In this document: positions 36,617 through 46,420 of the stretch, piece after piece | Position numbering within the stretch: the first letter of the stretch is position 1 | Layout of the letters: every line of letters begins with the position of its first letter | DNA from: Halorientalis litorea | Lineage (GTDB): Archaea > Halobacteriota > Halobacteria > Halobacteriales > Haloarculaceae | Length of the DNA stretch: 64,000 nt | NCBI RefSeq assembly: GCF_023028225.1 | Contig: NZ_CP095482.1 | Location: 744,001-808,000 of the forward strand | Direction: 5' to 3' | The notes under the pieces: model-generated | The model's input: only the letters and a program-made list of their open reading frames with translations | The model's database searches: none | What the model was told of the DNA's origin: nothing | Made by a program: the position numbers and the translations under genes

Positions 36617-37480
36617 ATGTCTAATAATTCGGCATCCGTATTTATTAACGGCGCGACGCGTCCCTCCGCAGCCGGTCTCGCCGGCGTCGTCGCGTTGGTC
36701 GTGCTGTCGGGCGTGGCGGTGATGGCGGGGCTGTGGAAGGTACTCGTCATCGGGTGGGTGGCGTTCGTCGCGATGGCGGGCGCGATTCCGCTCGGGTCGC
36801 GGTCGGCCACGGGCGCGAGTGCGGCCCAACTTGTCTGGGGGTACGGACTCGCGAGCGGGGCGATGATAACGAGTGCGGCCGTCTTTCTCGTCCCGCAGGC
36901 CATCGGGTTCGACCCGCGAGTCGGCGGGTTCGGCGTCGCGGCCGGTATCCTGCTGGGCTTCGGGTCCCACATCGTCGGTCACCGGATGGCACACGTCGAG
37001 AGCACGTTCGACGACACGGCCGTCCAGCTGTCGGCGCACGCGCTCTCGGCGGGCGTCATCATCGGCCTCGTCTACGGGTCGATGCCGGAGTTGGGACTGT
37101 TGCTCGGCCTCGCCATCGTCTCGCACAAAGGACCGGCAGGCTACGCCGCGGCGCGACGGCTGACCCAGAGCGGCAGGTCGGCGTCCGTCATCCTCCTGCC
37201 CGCGTCCGGTGTCGGCGTGGCCGCCATCCCGTCGGCGTTGGTGAGCCTGCCGAGCGTTCCCGTGGTGAACGCCGCTGTCTTCGGGTTCGCCGCCGGCGTG
37301 TTCCTCCACGTCGCCATGGACTTCCTGCCCGAGTGTGAGGTGGGCGGCGAGGTGGGCGAAGTAGCGAACGTCTCGGGGGACGCCCACGAACTGCTCGACC
37401 GCCTCCGCCTCCACGCCGCCCTCAGTACCTCACTGGGCGGCCTAGCGGTGTTCGTCGCGTGGCTCGCCGTCGGCCCCTGA
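36617..37480 (+). CDS. ZIP-family-like metal transporter
   Basis: 287 residues, about eight helices. ZIP landmarks are present but altered: HALSAGVIIGLVYG for helix 4, SHKGPAG where ZIP proteins have HKIPEG, and LHVAMDFLPE near the end. A His-rich loop is lacking. It probably moves a divalent metal such as zinc; the changed HKxPE core may change specificity. Downstream lies a 200-bp gap with a TATA-like AATATAAGG but no gene. Confidence 0.75.
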   Translation: MSNNSASVFINGATRPSAAGLAGVVALVVLSGVAVMAGLWKVLVIGWVAFVAMAGAIPLGSRSATGASAAQLVWGYGLASGAMITSAAVFLVPQAIGFDPRVGGFGVAAGILLGFGSHIVGHRMAHVESTFDDTAVQLSAHALSAGVIIGLVYGSMPELGLLLGLAIVSHKGPAGYAAARRLTQSGRSASVILLPASGVGVAAIPSALVSLPSVPVVNAAVFGFAAGVFLHVAMDFLPECEVGGEVGEVANVSGDAHELLDRLRLHAALSTSLGGLAVFVAWLAVGP

Positions 37481-37680
37481 GACTGCGGCACGTTCTCTCG
37501 CTCGTCCGTGTCGGTCCGGGAGCGGCACGTCTATATTGACGAACGTAGTCCACAGTTCCCCAAAACGCGACAATCACAGCCACCTTGGGCAGAATATAAG
37601 GACAATATTTCTTCTTAGCCGATATTGCTGGACATTCAGGGAAAGATATTTACCGGTGTCGCACACACGTACTGATAGCC

Positions 37681-38028
37681 ATGACAGAATGTGACGACTG
37701 TGGCTCGGACGTAGCCCACGTCTGGCGGCACCGCGAGTTCGAGAGCGAGACGAAACGCACCCTTCACTGGGTGTGTCCGGCCTGCCACCCGGACCTCCCC
37801 TCGGAACTGACCGTCGAAGTCGACGCCAGTACCGCCCCGGAGGACGGTCAGACGGGCGCGCCGGAACTGCGCTCGGACGGTGGCGTCGTCTCGACGACGA
37901 ACCCGGCATCGCCATCCCCCAGCATCGACACCGACGGCCGCTTCGACTGCCCCATCTGTTCGGGTGCGACAGTCAACGGCCAAGGGATGTACGACTGTTT
38001 GGATTGCGGGTGGACCGGTCCGCGCTGA
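37681..38028 (+). CDS. two-zinc-ribbon haloarchaeal protein
   Basis: 115 residues. First ribbon CDDC...CPAC (4-40), a Pro/Ser/Thr linker, second ribbon CPIC...CLDC (about 90-110) ending CGWTGPR. Zinc-ribbon proteins of this kind bind nucleic acid or proteins. Function unknown. Confidence 0.75.
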   Translation: MTECDDCGSDVAHVWRHREFESETKRTLHWVCPACHPDLPSELTVEVDASTAPEDGQTGAPELRSDGGVVSTTNPASPSPSIDTDGRFDCPICSGATVNGQGMYDCLDCGWTGPR

Positions 38029-38037
38029 CGCCCCTCC

Positions 38038-38571
38038 TCACAACACCGCGAGCGTCGTCGGGTCGTCCAACTCCCACAGCACCGCCGGGAGGAACGCGCC
38101 GAGGTTGTCCACGACCCGCCGCTCGGAGACGTGCAAGCCGTCACAGTGGTCGTGTGCCGACTCGCGGACGGACACGCGGATGTCGCCGCCCCGCCGACTC
38201 GTCAGCGTTCCGGGTTCGTCCACGGTCACTTCGAGCGGGAACACCGAACACCGCGCGGGCTTCCAGTCGTGGTCGGCGTGGAGGGAACAGAGGCCGTCGT
38301 CCCGGAGGAAGTAGCAGGCCTCGCCGTCCTCGTCGACGTGGTCGTCACGGTCTTTGCTCTCCTGTCGAACGAAGTCACGCCCCTGAAACTGCGTCGTCAC
38401 CTCCCCGAGGTTCGCACAGTCGGCCAGCGCGAGCAAGTCCGGTTCGTACAGCAGGACGCCGTGGTGACAGCACCACGTGCAGTCCTCGACACACTCGAAC
38501 GTGAGCGCGGGGTCGAAGTCGACGACGACCTCGTTCCCGGCGTGGACTTCGACGACGAGCGGGTCGGACAC
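38038..38571 (-). CDS. YkgJ-type cysteine-cluster protein
   Basis: 177 residues from a GTG at 38571 (SDPLVVEVHAG). The cluster CVEDCTWCCHHG, with later CYFL, CSLH and ARCSVFP, is the zinc/iron chelating pattern of the YkgJ (UPF0153) family. Its role is unknown. Other in-frame starts upstream to 38670 exist but do not match the family length. Confidence 0.75.
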   Translation of the reverse strand: MSDPLVVEVHAGNEVVVDFDPALTFECVEDCTWCCHHGVLLYEPDLLALADCANLGEVTTQFQGRDFVRQESKDRDDHVDEDGEACYFLRDDGLCSLHADHDWKPARCSVFPLEVTVDEPGTLTSRRGGDIRVSVRESAHDHCDGLHVSERRVVDNLGAFLPAVLWELDDPTTLAVL

Positions 38572-38678
38572 GCCGGGCCGTAGACACTCGACGGGACTAA
38601 ACACTTCGCTACGGCGGGCGTGCGCCGACCACACCAGCGGGAGGTACGGTTTTGCTCGTGGAACACCCACATGGAGTG

Positions 38679-39827
38679 ATGAACAGGCGGCAGTTCCTCG
38701 CGTCCGCGATCGTCGGCCTCGGGTCCCTCGCCGGCTGTAACACCACGGACCGCGGGACGCCGACGCTGACGCCCGTGCGCGTGGAGGAGACGGAGGTCAG
38801 CACCCCTATCCGGGAGCGCGTCGGGGACGTGGACCTCCCGGTGCCGCGGGGAGAACTGCGGACCGCCGTCCCGCGGGACCAGATTCCGGCCATCGTCGAC
38901 CCGGCGTTCGCCGAGGACTGGGCGGGGCTGTCGGTTCCCGAGTCGTCGGGCTACGACGGCGGCCCCCTGCTCCCGGAGTCGTCCCCGGTCGTCGGGGTGG
39001 AAGTGGACGGCGAGGCGAGGGCGTACCCGCTCCGGGTGCTCAACTGGCACGAGGTGGTCAACGACGCGTTCGGCGGGCCGTTGTTGGTGACCTACTGCGT
39101 CCTCTGTGGGAGTGCCATCGTCACCGAGCGACGCGTCAACGGCGCGGTGACGACGTTCGGCGTCTCGGGGCAACTCTGGCGGTCCGACCTCGTACTCTAC
39201 GACCGAGCGACCGACAGCCGCTGGAGTCAACTGCTCGCCACGGCCATCCGCGGCCCCCGGACCGGCGAGCAACTCACGCTCCGCCCGTCGTCGCTGACGA
39301 CGTGGGGCGAGTGGCAGGACCGCCACCCCGACACGGTGGTCTTGCTCCCGCCGCCAGAGTCGGGCCGCATCGCCGACCGAGGGCGGAACGTCGACTACTT
39401 CACCGACAAGTACAGTTACGACGGCGACCCGCTCGTCGGCTACGAGCGCACCGTCGAGCGCGTCCCCCCGCGGACGCTCGTCGTCGGCGTGACAGTCGAC
39501 GGCGAGGCCCGTGCCTACCCCCACGGAACCGTCGCCGAGGCGAACGTCGTCAACGACACGCTGGCGGGGACACCGCTCCTCGTCACGACGACGCCCGGGG
39601 GGTCGCTGGCGGCCTACGACCGGCGACTCGGCGGGCGAACGCTCACCTTCGAACCCGAGGACGAGCGACACGTCCGGGCCGGCGGGTCCAAATGGGAGCG
39701 AGCGACCGGCGCGGCCGTCGACGGCCCGTACGCGGGAGCGCGACTCACGCGGGCGAACGACATCCCGCCGCTGTTCTGGCTCGGCTGGTCGAACTTCAAC
39801 CCGGAGTCGTCCGTGTACGGCGACTGA
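38679..39827 (+). CDS. DUF3179 Tat lipoprotein
   Basis: 382 residues. Twin-arginine NRRQFLAS and lipobox LAGC (Cys20). Two similar halves contain VEVDGEARAYPLRVLNWHEV and VTVDGEARAYPHGTVAEANV, and VTYCVLCGSAIV carries a CxxC. This is the DUF3179 family, exported and of unknown function, possibly metal or redox linked. Confidence 0.85.
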   Translation: MNRRQFLASAIVGLGSLAGCNTTDRGTPTLTPVRVEETEVSTPIRERVGDVDLPVPRGELRTAVPRDQIPAIVDPAFAEDWAGLSVPESSGYDGGPLLPESSPVVGVEVDGEARAYPLRVLNWHEVVNDAFGGPLLVTYCVLCGSAIVTERRVNGAVTTFGVSGQLWRSDLVLYDRATDSRWSQLLATAIRGPRTGEQLTLRPSSLTTWGEWQDRHPDTVVLLPPPESGRIADRGRNVDYFTDKYSYDGDPLVGYERTVERVPPRTLVVGVTVDGEARAYPHGTVAEANVVNDTLAGTPLLVTTTPGGSLAAYDRRLGGRTLTFEPEDERHVRAGGSKWERATGAAVDGPYAGARLTRANDIPPLFWLGWSNFNPESSVYGD

Positions 39828-39830
39828 CCG

Positions 39831-40154
39831 CTAGTTGTACTCCCGCCAACGGTTCCCGCAGTCTTGGCACTTGAAGAATCGCGTCGGTGGTTCGTCGGCG
39901 GACCCGGTCTGTTTGATCGTGTACCACGCCTTCCCGTGACCGCACTCGTCGCAGGTCACGTCGTCGGCGGTCGGTTTCCCCTCGAAGTCGGCCCCCTCCT
40001 CGGTTTCGATGACGTCGTCGTCGGTCTGTTCGTCGGTGGTGACGAACTGGGCGGCGCGCTCCTCGTCTTTCTCGACGGTCGCACCGCAGGACGAGCAGAC
40101 CATCTCGTCGCCGTCGCCGTGCATCATCGACCCGCACTCGTCGCAGAATTGCAT
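39831..40154 (-). CDS. tfs: transcription factor S (TFS)
   Basis: 107 residues from the ATG of MQFCDECG. N-terminal RPB9-like zinc ribbon (CDEC, CSSC) and C-terminal TFIIS ribbon (CDEC...CQDC) with the catalytic hairpin GSADEPPT. It makes RNA polymerase cut backtracked RNA. Some haloarchaea have several copies; only this one is seen here. Confidence 0.93.
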   Translation of the reverse strand: MQFCDECGSMMHGDGDEMVCSSCGATVEKDEERAAQFVTTDEQTDDDVIETEEGADFEGKPTADDVTCDECGHGKAWYTIKQTGSADEPPTRFFKCQDCGNRWREYN

Positions 40155-40199
40155 GGTGAGTAGCACAACGTCGCCGCCCGGCCCAATTGGGGCTTTCGC

Positions 40200-41186
40200 T
40201 TAGAACGGTTGGAGCGAGTCGACGGCGGTCACCTCGAATCGCGCGCCGCCGGATTCGGCGTCCGTAACCGCAATCTCCCAGCCGTGGGCGGCGGCGATGC
40301 GCTCGACGATGGCGAGGCCCAGTCCGGTGCCATCCGTCGAGGAGGTGACGCCGGGTTCGAACACTTCATCGCGCTCGTCGGGCGGGATGCCCGGACCGTC
40401 GTCTTCGAGGTAGAAGCCGGTGCCGTCGCCGTCGCCGATGGTTCCCACGGTGACGGCGGGGGTGACCCCGGCGTGTTCAGTCGTGTTGCGAAAGAGGTTC
40501 TCGAAGGCCTGCCGGAGGCGCGCCGGGTCGGCCTGCAGTGTGGCGTTCTCGTCGGCAATCGAGAGGGTCGCCTCGGGTGCGTCGACGCCGTCCCACGCCC
40601 GTTCGGCCACCCCGGCGAGGTTCGTCCGCTCCGTCTCGTCGATGGCTTTTCCCTCGCGGGCCAGCGCGAGTACGTCGTCGATGAGCGTCTTCATCTGGTC
40701 GAGGGCGGCCTCGATGCGGTCCAAGTGCGAACTGTCGTCGTCCTCGCGGGCGTTCTCGATGGACCGACGGGCCACGTCGATGGGGTTTCGCAGGTCGTGT
40801 GAGATGACGCTGGCGAACGTTTCGAGGTGCTGGTTGCGCTCCTCCAAGTCCGCGATTCGCTCGGCGCGGTCGTTCACGTCGGTGTAGACGAGGTACCCGC
40901 CGTCGCCGGAGGGTACGTTCCGGAGGCGGAAGGTCCGTTCGCCGTCGGCAGTGGCACAACGTACGTCACGGTCGAGTCTATCCCCGGTGTCGATAGCGGC
41001 CGCGATGTCGTCGATGACATCGCCGGTGACGACGGTGTCACCGAGTGAGACGGTCTCCGGTGCCTCGTCGGCGTAGAACGTCTCCTCGAACGCGGGGTTG
41101 ACACGCCGGACGCCGACCCCGGCGTCGCTGGTAGCGTAGTGTACGACCGGGTCGTAGTGTGCCGACAGGAAGTCCGTCCCGTCCAT
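40200..41186 (-). CDS. PAS sensor histidine kinase
   Basis: 328 residues from the ATG of MDGTDFLS. One PAS domain (about 5-110), H-box ISHDLRNPID, N-box FENLFRNTTEH, G1 DDGPGIP, G2 GTGLGLAI. Soluble. TATA-like CTTATG (41212-41220, minus strand) 30 bases upstream. No regulator adjacent. Confidence 0.88.
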   Translation of the reverse strand: MDGTDFLSAHYDPVVHYATSDAGVGVRRVNPAFEETFYADEAPETVSLGDTVVTGDVIDDIAAAIDTGDRLDRDVRCATADGERTFRLRNVPSGDGGYLVYTDVNDRAERIADLEERNQHLETFASVISHDLRNPIDVARRSIENAREDDDSSHLDRIEAALDQMKTLIDDVLALAREGKAIDETERTNLAGVAERAWDGVDAPEATLSIADENATLQADPARLRQAFENLFRNTTEHAGVTPAVTVGTIGDGDGTGFYLEDDGPGIPPDERDEVFEPGVTSSTDGTGLGLAIVERIAAAHGWEIAVTDAESGGARFEVTAVDSLQPF

Positions 41187-41670
41187 GTCCCACTCGGGGT
41201 TACCGAGGGCGAAACATAAGTGTTGAGTACGGCACAGCGGACGACATTGTCGCCCGAGTCGGGGGAGACATCGCAGGCCCGTCGTGCCGCCCACCGCACG
41301 CGCGGAACGCTCGCATACTGGCAGTGATACGACGACACGACCCCGGTGTCAGTCGTGAGCGAGCAGTAACAGGTGTCCGAACCATCACTACAGAGGCGGC
41401 GTTTCTCCCCCGATATCCACACATCTACGCGCATTTCCGTCGCGTTTCACTACAAACCTGTATAAAATCATCGCAACCACTAATACACCAGGAGTATCAG
41501 CAAAGAACAATGATTCACAGTTGTCTCCGTCAGGACCGGAGATGGCCCGCCCGAGGAGGAACTGTTCGGAGCGCGTGGCCCGGTGGGTCCCCCATCGGTG
41601 CGGACAGTCGTGCCGTCGGCGTCGAGTGGCGAGGGAGACGTGGTGTCCGTGACGCGGGAGGTGAGGGGCG
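41187..41670 (+). promoter_or_regulatory. long intergenic leader with TATA box and strong Shine-Dalgarno
   Basis: TATA-like TGTATAAAATC at 41459-41469 would start transcripts near 41487, leaving a leader of about 185 bases before the surface-protein GTG. A perfect GGAGGTGA (41657-41664) sits six bases from the start, unusual in haloarchaea where most genes are leaderless. I see no gene in the rest of the gap. Confidence 0.55.
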
Positions 41671-44298
41671 GTGAAACTCCGTGCCGTCGTCCTCTCGTCG
41701 CTGCTGATTTTCTCCGCGCTGACCAGCGGCGGGATGCTCGCACAGAGTGTCACGGCACAGACGAGCGGGAACACCGGCACGCTCGTCGTGGACGTGAACG
41801 GTGGGGCGGACTACCGGAGTATCCAGAACGCAGTCGACAACGCCAGCGAGGGGTCGACGGTGGAAGTCCGGCCGGGAACGTACGAGGAGCCCGTAGATAT
41901 CGAGAAGAACATCTCACTCGTCGCTCCCGACGGTGCGACGGTCGCAAACACGTCCGCGGTCGCGGCGAACTACAGCAGTACCGAGGCACGCGCGGGGCTC
42001 CAGATTTTCGGCACCGCGACCCCGCAGATTAGCGGGTTCTCACTCCTCGGTTGGCAGTGGGGTGTGAGCGCGGGCGCGTCGGAGCGCGGCTGGGTCCTGC
42101 AGGATACGATAATTCAGGACGGACGCCTCGGTGTCGGTGGGGCTGGGACTGGGGCCGCGTGGACCGTCGACAACGTCTCGATTCACAACGTTGATATTGG
42201 CGTGAGCGGGTACGGCAGCAGCGGTGCGTGGACCGTTCGGAACTCGGCCATCACCAACGCCTCGACCGGCGTGCTGGCGAACGAGTCACTCGGTGACTGG
42301 ACGGTCGAGCGGACGGTCGTTCAGGACGTCGAAGACGCCGTCATGGCCGGCCAAGGGGTCGCCGGAGACTGGACGATAGCGAGGTCGCTGATTCGGAACG
42401 TCACGTCGGACGGGGTGGCGGCGAGAATCGCGGTCGGTAACTGGACGATTCAGTCCACGACCATCGTCAACGCGACGCGCGGCGTCGACGCAGTGGGGAC
42501 ATCGGGGTATTGGGCGATACACGACTCCAGGTTCCTGAACAACGCCGATGCGGCGGTGGACGCACGGGATGCGGTGGTTCAGGGGAACGCAACCGACAAT
42601 TTCTGGGGTACCGAAGACGGGCCGAGCGGTGACTTCAGCGGTTCCGGTAGCCCGGCCTTCGGGAACGTCAGCGTCTCGCCGTTCTACTCGGACGTGAACC
42701 TGACGAGTACCGCCACGTTCTCGGCCGGGTCCGACAGTCAGCCGACGCCCACAGTCAGGGTCGGGTCCGCCGAAGTCGATGTCGGAAACACGACCACAGT
42801 ACAGACCAACCTCACGGTCGCACCGAACGGCGTCTCGTCGTACATCGTGAACGTCTCTGTCGGGAACGGGTCCGTCGGGCGGATTACGGACGCCGCGATA
42901 GGCCCGGCGTTCGCGCAGACGATCGAGGGCAACGAGACGTACGCGACGCTCATCGACGACACGAACACGACGGTGACGCTAGCTGCACAGGACTTCACGG
43001 AACAGGTCGGTCCCGGGGCGACGAACGTCACGCTGGGGACGATAACGCTCGAAGGACAGAACGCCGGGAGCGCGACGCTGATACCGGACGTCGACAACCA
43101 GCGGGGAATTCGGAACGACACGACTGAGCGAGTCACGCCGACGCTGGCGAGTGGGTCGTTGACCGTCAACACCGATACGACCGACAGCGGTGGTACTGAC
43201 ACAGGCGACAGCACCACCGAGCAACAGGTCGGTACTGGCGGCGGTGGCGGCGGTGGTGGCGGTGGCGGCGGTGGCGGCGGTTCGGGCGGCAGCAGCGACG
43301 ACTCGACACAGGTGACGGTCGACACGTCGACGACGACCGAATCCGACGCCGAGACCGAAACGGAGACTGACCCGGACTCGGAAACCGAGGCCGCGTCGGA
43401 GACCCGTGACATCGAGATATCGGTGCGCGACCCAGACCCGGACCAACCGGTCAACGTCGACCTCGAACCGACCGACAGCGACAACGACGCCGACCTGACC
43501 GGCCTCTCGGTCGACGTCGCCGAGAGCGAGGACTTCTCCATCCGAGCTGCCGCGAGCCGCCGGCAACCCGCGGACGCTCCGGAATTCACCCCGCAGGAGG
43601 CGGAAGCGACGGAACCGCTCTCGTACGTCGACATCGACGCAAGCGTGCCGAACTCGGCCATCGACGAGGCGAACGTGGACTTCCGGGTGTCGAAAGACCG
43701 CCTCGCTTCGATGGAGAACACCGACGCCGACGACATCGCCGTCTACCGGCACACCGACGAGTACGAGGAAGTCCCCATCCAGCAGACGCGTGAGACGGAC
43801 GACTTCGTGTACTACCGGGCGAGTGCCGACGGCTTCTCGGAGTGGACAGTCGGTGCCAAACAGCCCCGGTTCGAGGTGCTCCGCGCGGCAGTCGACGTCG
43901 AGTCGGTCACGGTCGGTGACAGCGTCAACGTCATCGTCCGCATCACGAACACGGGCGGCGCGGACGGGGACTTCCTCGCGGAGTTGCTGCTCAACGAGGA
44001 AGTGGTCGACAGCCGCGAAGTGTTCATCGCACCGAACGGCACCTCACAAGTGACGTTCGACCGTGAGTTCGGCGAGGCCGGCACCTACCGCGTCCGGGTC
44101 AACAACGCCTCGGCCGGACAGGTGGAGGTCGAGGACACTGGCGGTTCCGGAGCCACCGACGCCGCGACGAACGGGACGCAGACGACCGAAGCGTCGACCA
44201 GTTCCGGCATCGGCGGCCCGCCCATCAACCCCGTCGTCGCACTCCTCGCCCTCGTCGTCGTCGCCGCCGCCGTCGGCTACCGACTGCGGCAGGCGTAG
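41671..44298 (+). CDS. large secreted surface glycoprotein with beta-helix and CARDB-like domains
   Basis: 875 residues, GTG start. Sec signal (1-29, ending VTAQ). Right-handed beta-helix of pectate-lyase type (about 35-330) with repeats such as NWTIQSTTI and DWTVERTVV. A cohesin-like segment (about 350-430), a Gly15 run and Asp/Glu/Ser/Thr-rich linker (about 490-590), a PGF-pre-PGF-type segment ending YYRASADGFSEWTVGA, a CARDB-like domain (about 735-830), and a C-terminal helix with RLRQA. More than 25 NxS/T sites fit N-glycosylation. Probably an adhesin or S-layer-associated protein. Confidence 0.85.
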   Translation: MKLRAVVLSSLLIFSALTSGGMLAQSVTAQTSGNTGTLVVDVNGGADYRSIQNAVDNASEGSTVEVRPGTYEEPVDIEKNISLVAPDGATVANTSAVAANYSSTEARAGLQIFGTATPQISGFSLLGWQWGVSAGASERGWVLQDTIIQDGRLGVGGAGTGAAWTVDNVSIHNVDIGVSGYGSSGAWTVRNSAITNASTGVLANESLGDWTVERTVVQDVEDAVMAGQGVAGDWTIARSLIRNVTSDGVAARIAVGNWTIQSTTIVNATRGVDAVGTSGYWAIHDSRFLNNADAAVDARDAVVQGNATDNFWGTEDGPSGDFSGSGSPAFGNVSVSPFYSDVNLTSTATFSAGSDSQPTPTVRVGSAEVDVGNTTTVQTNLTVAPNGVSSYIVNVSVGNGSVGRITDAAIGPAFAQTIEGNETYATLIDDTNTTVTLAAQDFTEQVGPGATNVTLGTITLEGQNAGSATLIPDVDNQRGIRNDTTERVTPTLASGSLTVNTDTTDSGGTDTGDSTTEQQVGTGGGGGGGGGGGGGGGSGGSSDDSTQVTVDTSTTTESDAETETETDPDSETEAASETRDIEISVRDPDPDQPVNVDLEPTDSDNDADLTGLSVDVAESEDFSIRAAASRRQPADAPEFTPQEAEATEPLSYVDIDASVPNSAIDEANVDFRVSKDRLASMENTDADDIAVYRHTDEYEEVPIQQTRETDDFVYYRASADGFSEWTVGAKQPRFEVLRAAVDVESVTVGDSVNVIVRITNTGGADGDFLAELLLNEEVVDSREVFIAPNGTSQVTFDREFGEAGTYRVRVNNASAGQVEVEDTGGSGATDAATNGTQTTEASTSSGIGGPPINPVVALLALVVVAAAVGYRLRQA

Positions 44299-44323
44299 CC
44301 GTCGGGAGCGAACGCGTCGCCGC

Positions 44324-46324
44324 TCAGTGCTCGTCGGTTGCCGACTCTGATTCCTCGCCATCGTCGCCGCCGAGAATCGCATCCATCGTCGTGGTGTAGT
44401 CGTCGGCGTCGGCGGCCGCGGTGTCACCGTCCGCATGCCCGTCGGTTTCGTCACCGGTGTCGGCACGCTCCCCCTCCGTGACAGCACCGCCCTCGTCGCC
44501 GGCGGCGTCGGCGGTGGTCCGCTCGTCGGCCGTCTCGCTGGCCTCAGCACCGGCGGCGTCGGTACCGTCGCTGGTGTCGGCACCGTCCCCGCCGAGAATC
44601 GCGTCGACCGTACTCTCTGGTTCCTCGTCGTCGGTGTCGGCCGCGTCCGCCCCGTCAGCCTCGTCCTCAGGCCGGTGGTCCGGGCGGGCGGGGGATGCAA
44701 GTCGGACGCTGACGACGGCACCCCGCGGGTCGTTGTCCGCGAACTCGATGTCGCCCTCGGACTTGTCGACGACCCAGTACGCCAACCAGAGGCCGATACC
44801 GCTCCCGTGTTCGAGTGCGGTCTCCTCGCCCTCGAAGAGGACGTCCTGTTCGTGGTCGGGGATGCCGGGGCCGTTGTCGGCGATGTGGAGTTCGACCGCG
44901 CCGTCAGTTCGGTCGAGCGTGACCTCCACGACCGGGTCCTCGGCGTCGTTGTGTTCGGCGGCGTTCTCGACGAGGTTCTCGACGGCGAAGTCGACGGACG
45001 GAATCGCCAGCGCGTCGCACGTGTCGGGCAGGTCGAGGCGGAACTCCACCGTCGGGTACTCCCCGCGATACTCCTCGACCGCCGCCCTGACGCGCGGCAC
45101 CATGTCGAGAGTCTCGACACCGTCCGCCGCGCTCTCCATGGCCGTCTCGATGTCCCGTGCTTTCTGGCCGTGGTCGATGAGGCCCTGCCCGATGTCCTGT
45201 ATCTTCTCGGCGGCCTCCTCGCGGCGGTCACGGGCGTCGAAGTCGGGGAGCATCTCGGCGTAACTGAGGATGACGCTCATGTCGTTGCGCAGGTTGTGCC
45301 GGAGCAGGCGATTGAGGACGCCGAGGCGTTGTTCGCGCTCGCGGATGGCGCGCTCGCGTTCGCGGACGCCGCGAGCGAGGTCGTTGTACCCGTCGCTTAT
45401 CTGTTGCCACTCCTCGGCGGCCGACAGGTCGAGCGTGTAGTCGTAGTTCCCCTCCTGCATGTGGCCGAACGCGGTCAGTAGCCGCTCTGTCTGGCGGAGG
45501 TTCATCGAGTACTCCCAGAACCCGAGGCCAGCGATGACGCCGACGACGAGGAGGATGCCCAGACCCTGTGCCAGTGCGAGGTCGTTGAGTCGCTGGTTCA
45601 GCGGGGCACGGTCGGCGGCGACGGTGACCTCCCAGCCGGTGAACCCGACCGTCGCCGTCTCGGCGATGGACGAGTCGAACGTCGTGTCACGCTCGAACAG
45701 CGGGACGGTCGACCCGTTGGCGGTGGCGTTTATCTGGACGGTCTGTCGGTCGGTGACCAGCGGACGGGCGGCGACGAAGAAGTCGGCGTCGGAGACACGG
45801 ATGGCTCCGGCGAAGACAGCCGTGAGGTTCCCCGTCGTCGGGTCGAACACGGGCGCGCTGACTATCACGACGCGCTGGTCGCCGGACACCTCCACGTCGC
45901 TGACGTGTGAGCTGCTCGCGTTGTTGACGATTTCGCCGACGTACGGACGGGTACTGACGTTCCGACCGAGCGCGGCCCGACGGTCGACAGCGTCGACCTG
46001 TCCGCGGTAGTGGACGATAGTCCCGTTCGTCTCGATGAGTTGGGCCGCGTAGAAGCGGGTACCGCCGACGAACTGGTCGAGGCGGTCCGGGGCCGTCGAC
46101 GGGTCCGCGGCCCGGGGGTCGGAGGCGTAGAACTTCACCGTGTTGACGCGTTCGCGGACCACCGCGTCGACCTGTTCTGCGGTCTGCCCGGCCGTCTGCT
46201 CGACGTTGTCCCGAACCTGCCCCTCGGCGCGGTCCTTGAATACTTCGAGGCCGACGAGGACGACGCCCGCGAGGACGACGCTGGCGACGAGTATCGCTAT
46301 CGCCAGTTTCGTCCGAATTCTCAT
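44324..46324 (-). CDS. membrane sensor histidine kinase with Cache-like sensor and acidic tail
   Basis: 666 residues. Helix 1 (about 8-28), an extracellular Cache-like domain (30-255), helix 2 (about 258-280), HAMP (about 285-335), H-box LLRHNLRNDM (about 343), N-box VENLVENAAEHND, G1 ADNGPGIP and G2 GSGIGLWL. After residue about 545 is a 120-residue Asp/Glu/Ala/Thr tail with DAILGGD twice (VDAILGGDGA, MDAILGGDDG). It should sense a solute outside the cell. It is divergent from the HalX regulator gene and likely pairs with it. Confidence 0.9.
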   Translation of the reverse strand: MRIRTKLAIAILVASVVLAGVVLVGLEVFKDRAEGQVRDNVEQTAGQTAEQVDAVVRERVNTVKFYASDPRAADPSTAPDRLDQFVGGTRFYAAQLIETNGTIVHYRGQVDAVDRRAALGRNVSTRPYVGEIVNNASSSHVSDVEVSGDQRVVIVSAPVFDPTTGNLTAVFAGAIRVSDADFFVAARPLVTDRQTVQINATANGSTVPLFERDTTFDSSIAETATVGFTGWEVTVAADRAPLNQRLNDLALAQGLGILLVVGVIAGLGFWEYSMNLRQTERLLTAFGHMQEGNYDYTLDLSAAEEWQQISDGYNDLARGVRERERAIREREQRLGVLNRLLRHNLRNDMSVILSYAEMLPDFDARDRREEAAEKIQDIGQGLIDHGQKARDIETAMESAADGVETLDMVPRVRAAVEEYRGEYPTVEFRLDLPDTCDALAIPSVDFAVENLVENAAEHNDAEDPVVEVTLDRTDGAVELHIADNGPGIPDHEQDVLFEGEETALEHGSGIGLWLAYWVVDKSEGDIEFADNDPRGAVVSVRLASPARPDHRPEDEADGADAADTDDEEPESTVDAILGGDGADTSDGTDAAGAEASETADERTTADAAGDEGGAVTEGERADTGDETDGHADGDTAAADADDYTTTMDAILGGDDGEESESATDEH

Positions 46325-46384
46325 GCGACGTGTTTGCGCACCGACGAATATAACGATACGGGAACGCCGTTGCCTGTCGATGCG

Positions 46385-46392
46385 CATATAAG
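46385..46392 (+). promoter_or_regulatory. TATA box of the HalX regulator gene
   Basis: CATATAAG about 33 bases before the GTG at 46421, consistent with a leaderless or nearly leaderless transcript. Confidence 0.55.
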
Positions 46393-46420
46393 CCTTGCGG
46401 CCGAGGTATCGGTACAGACA

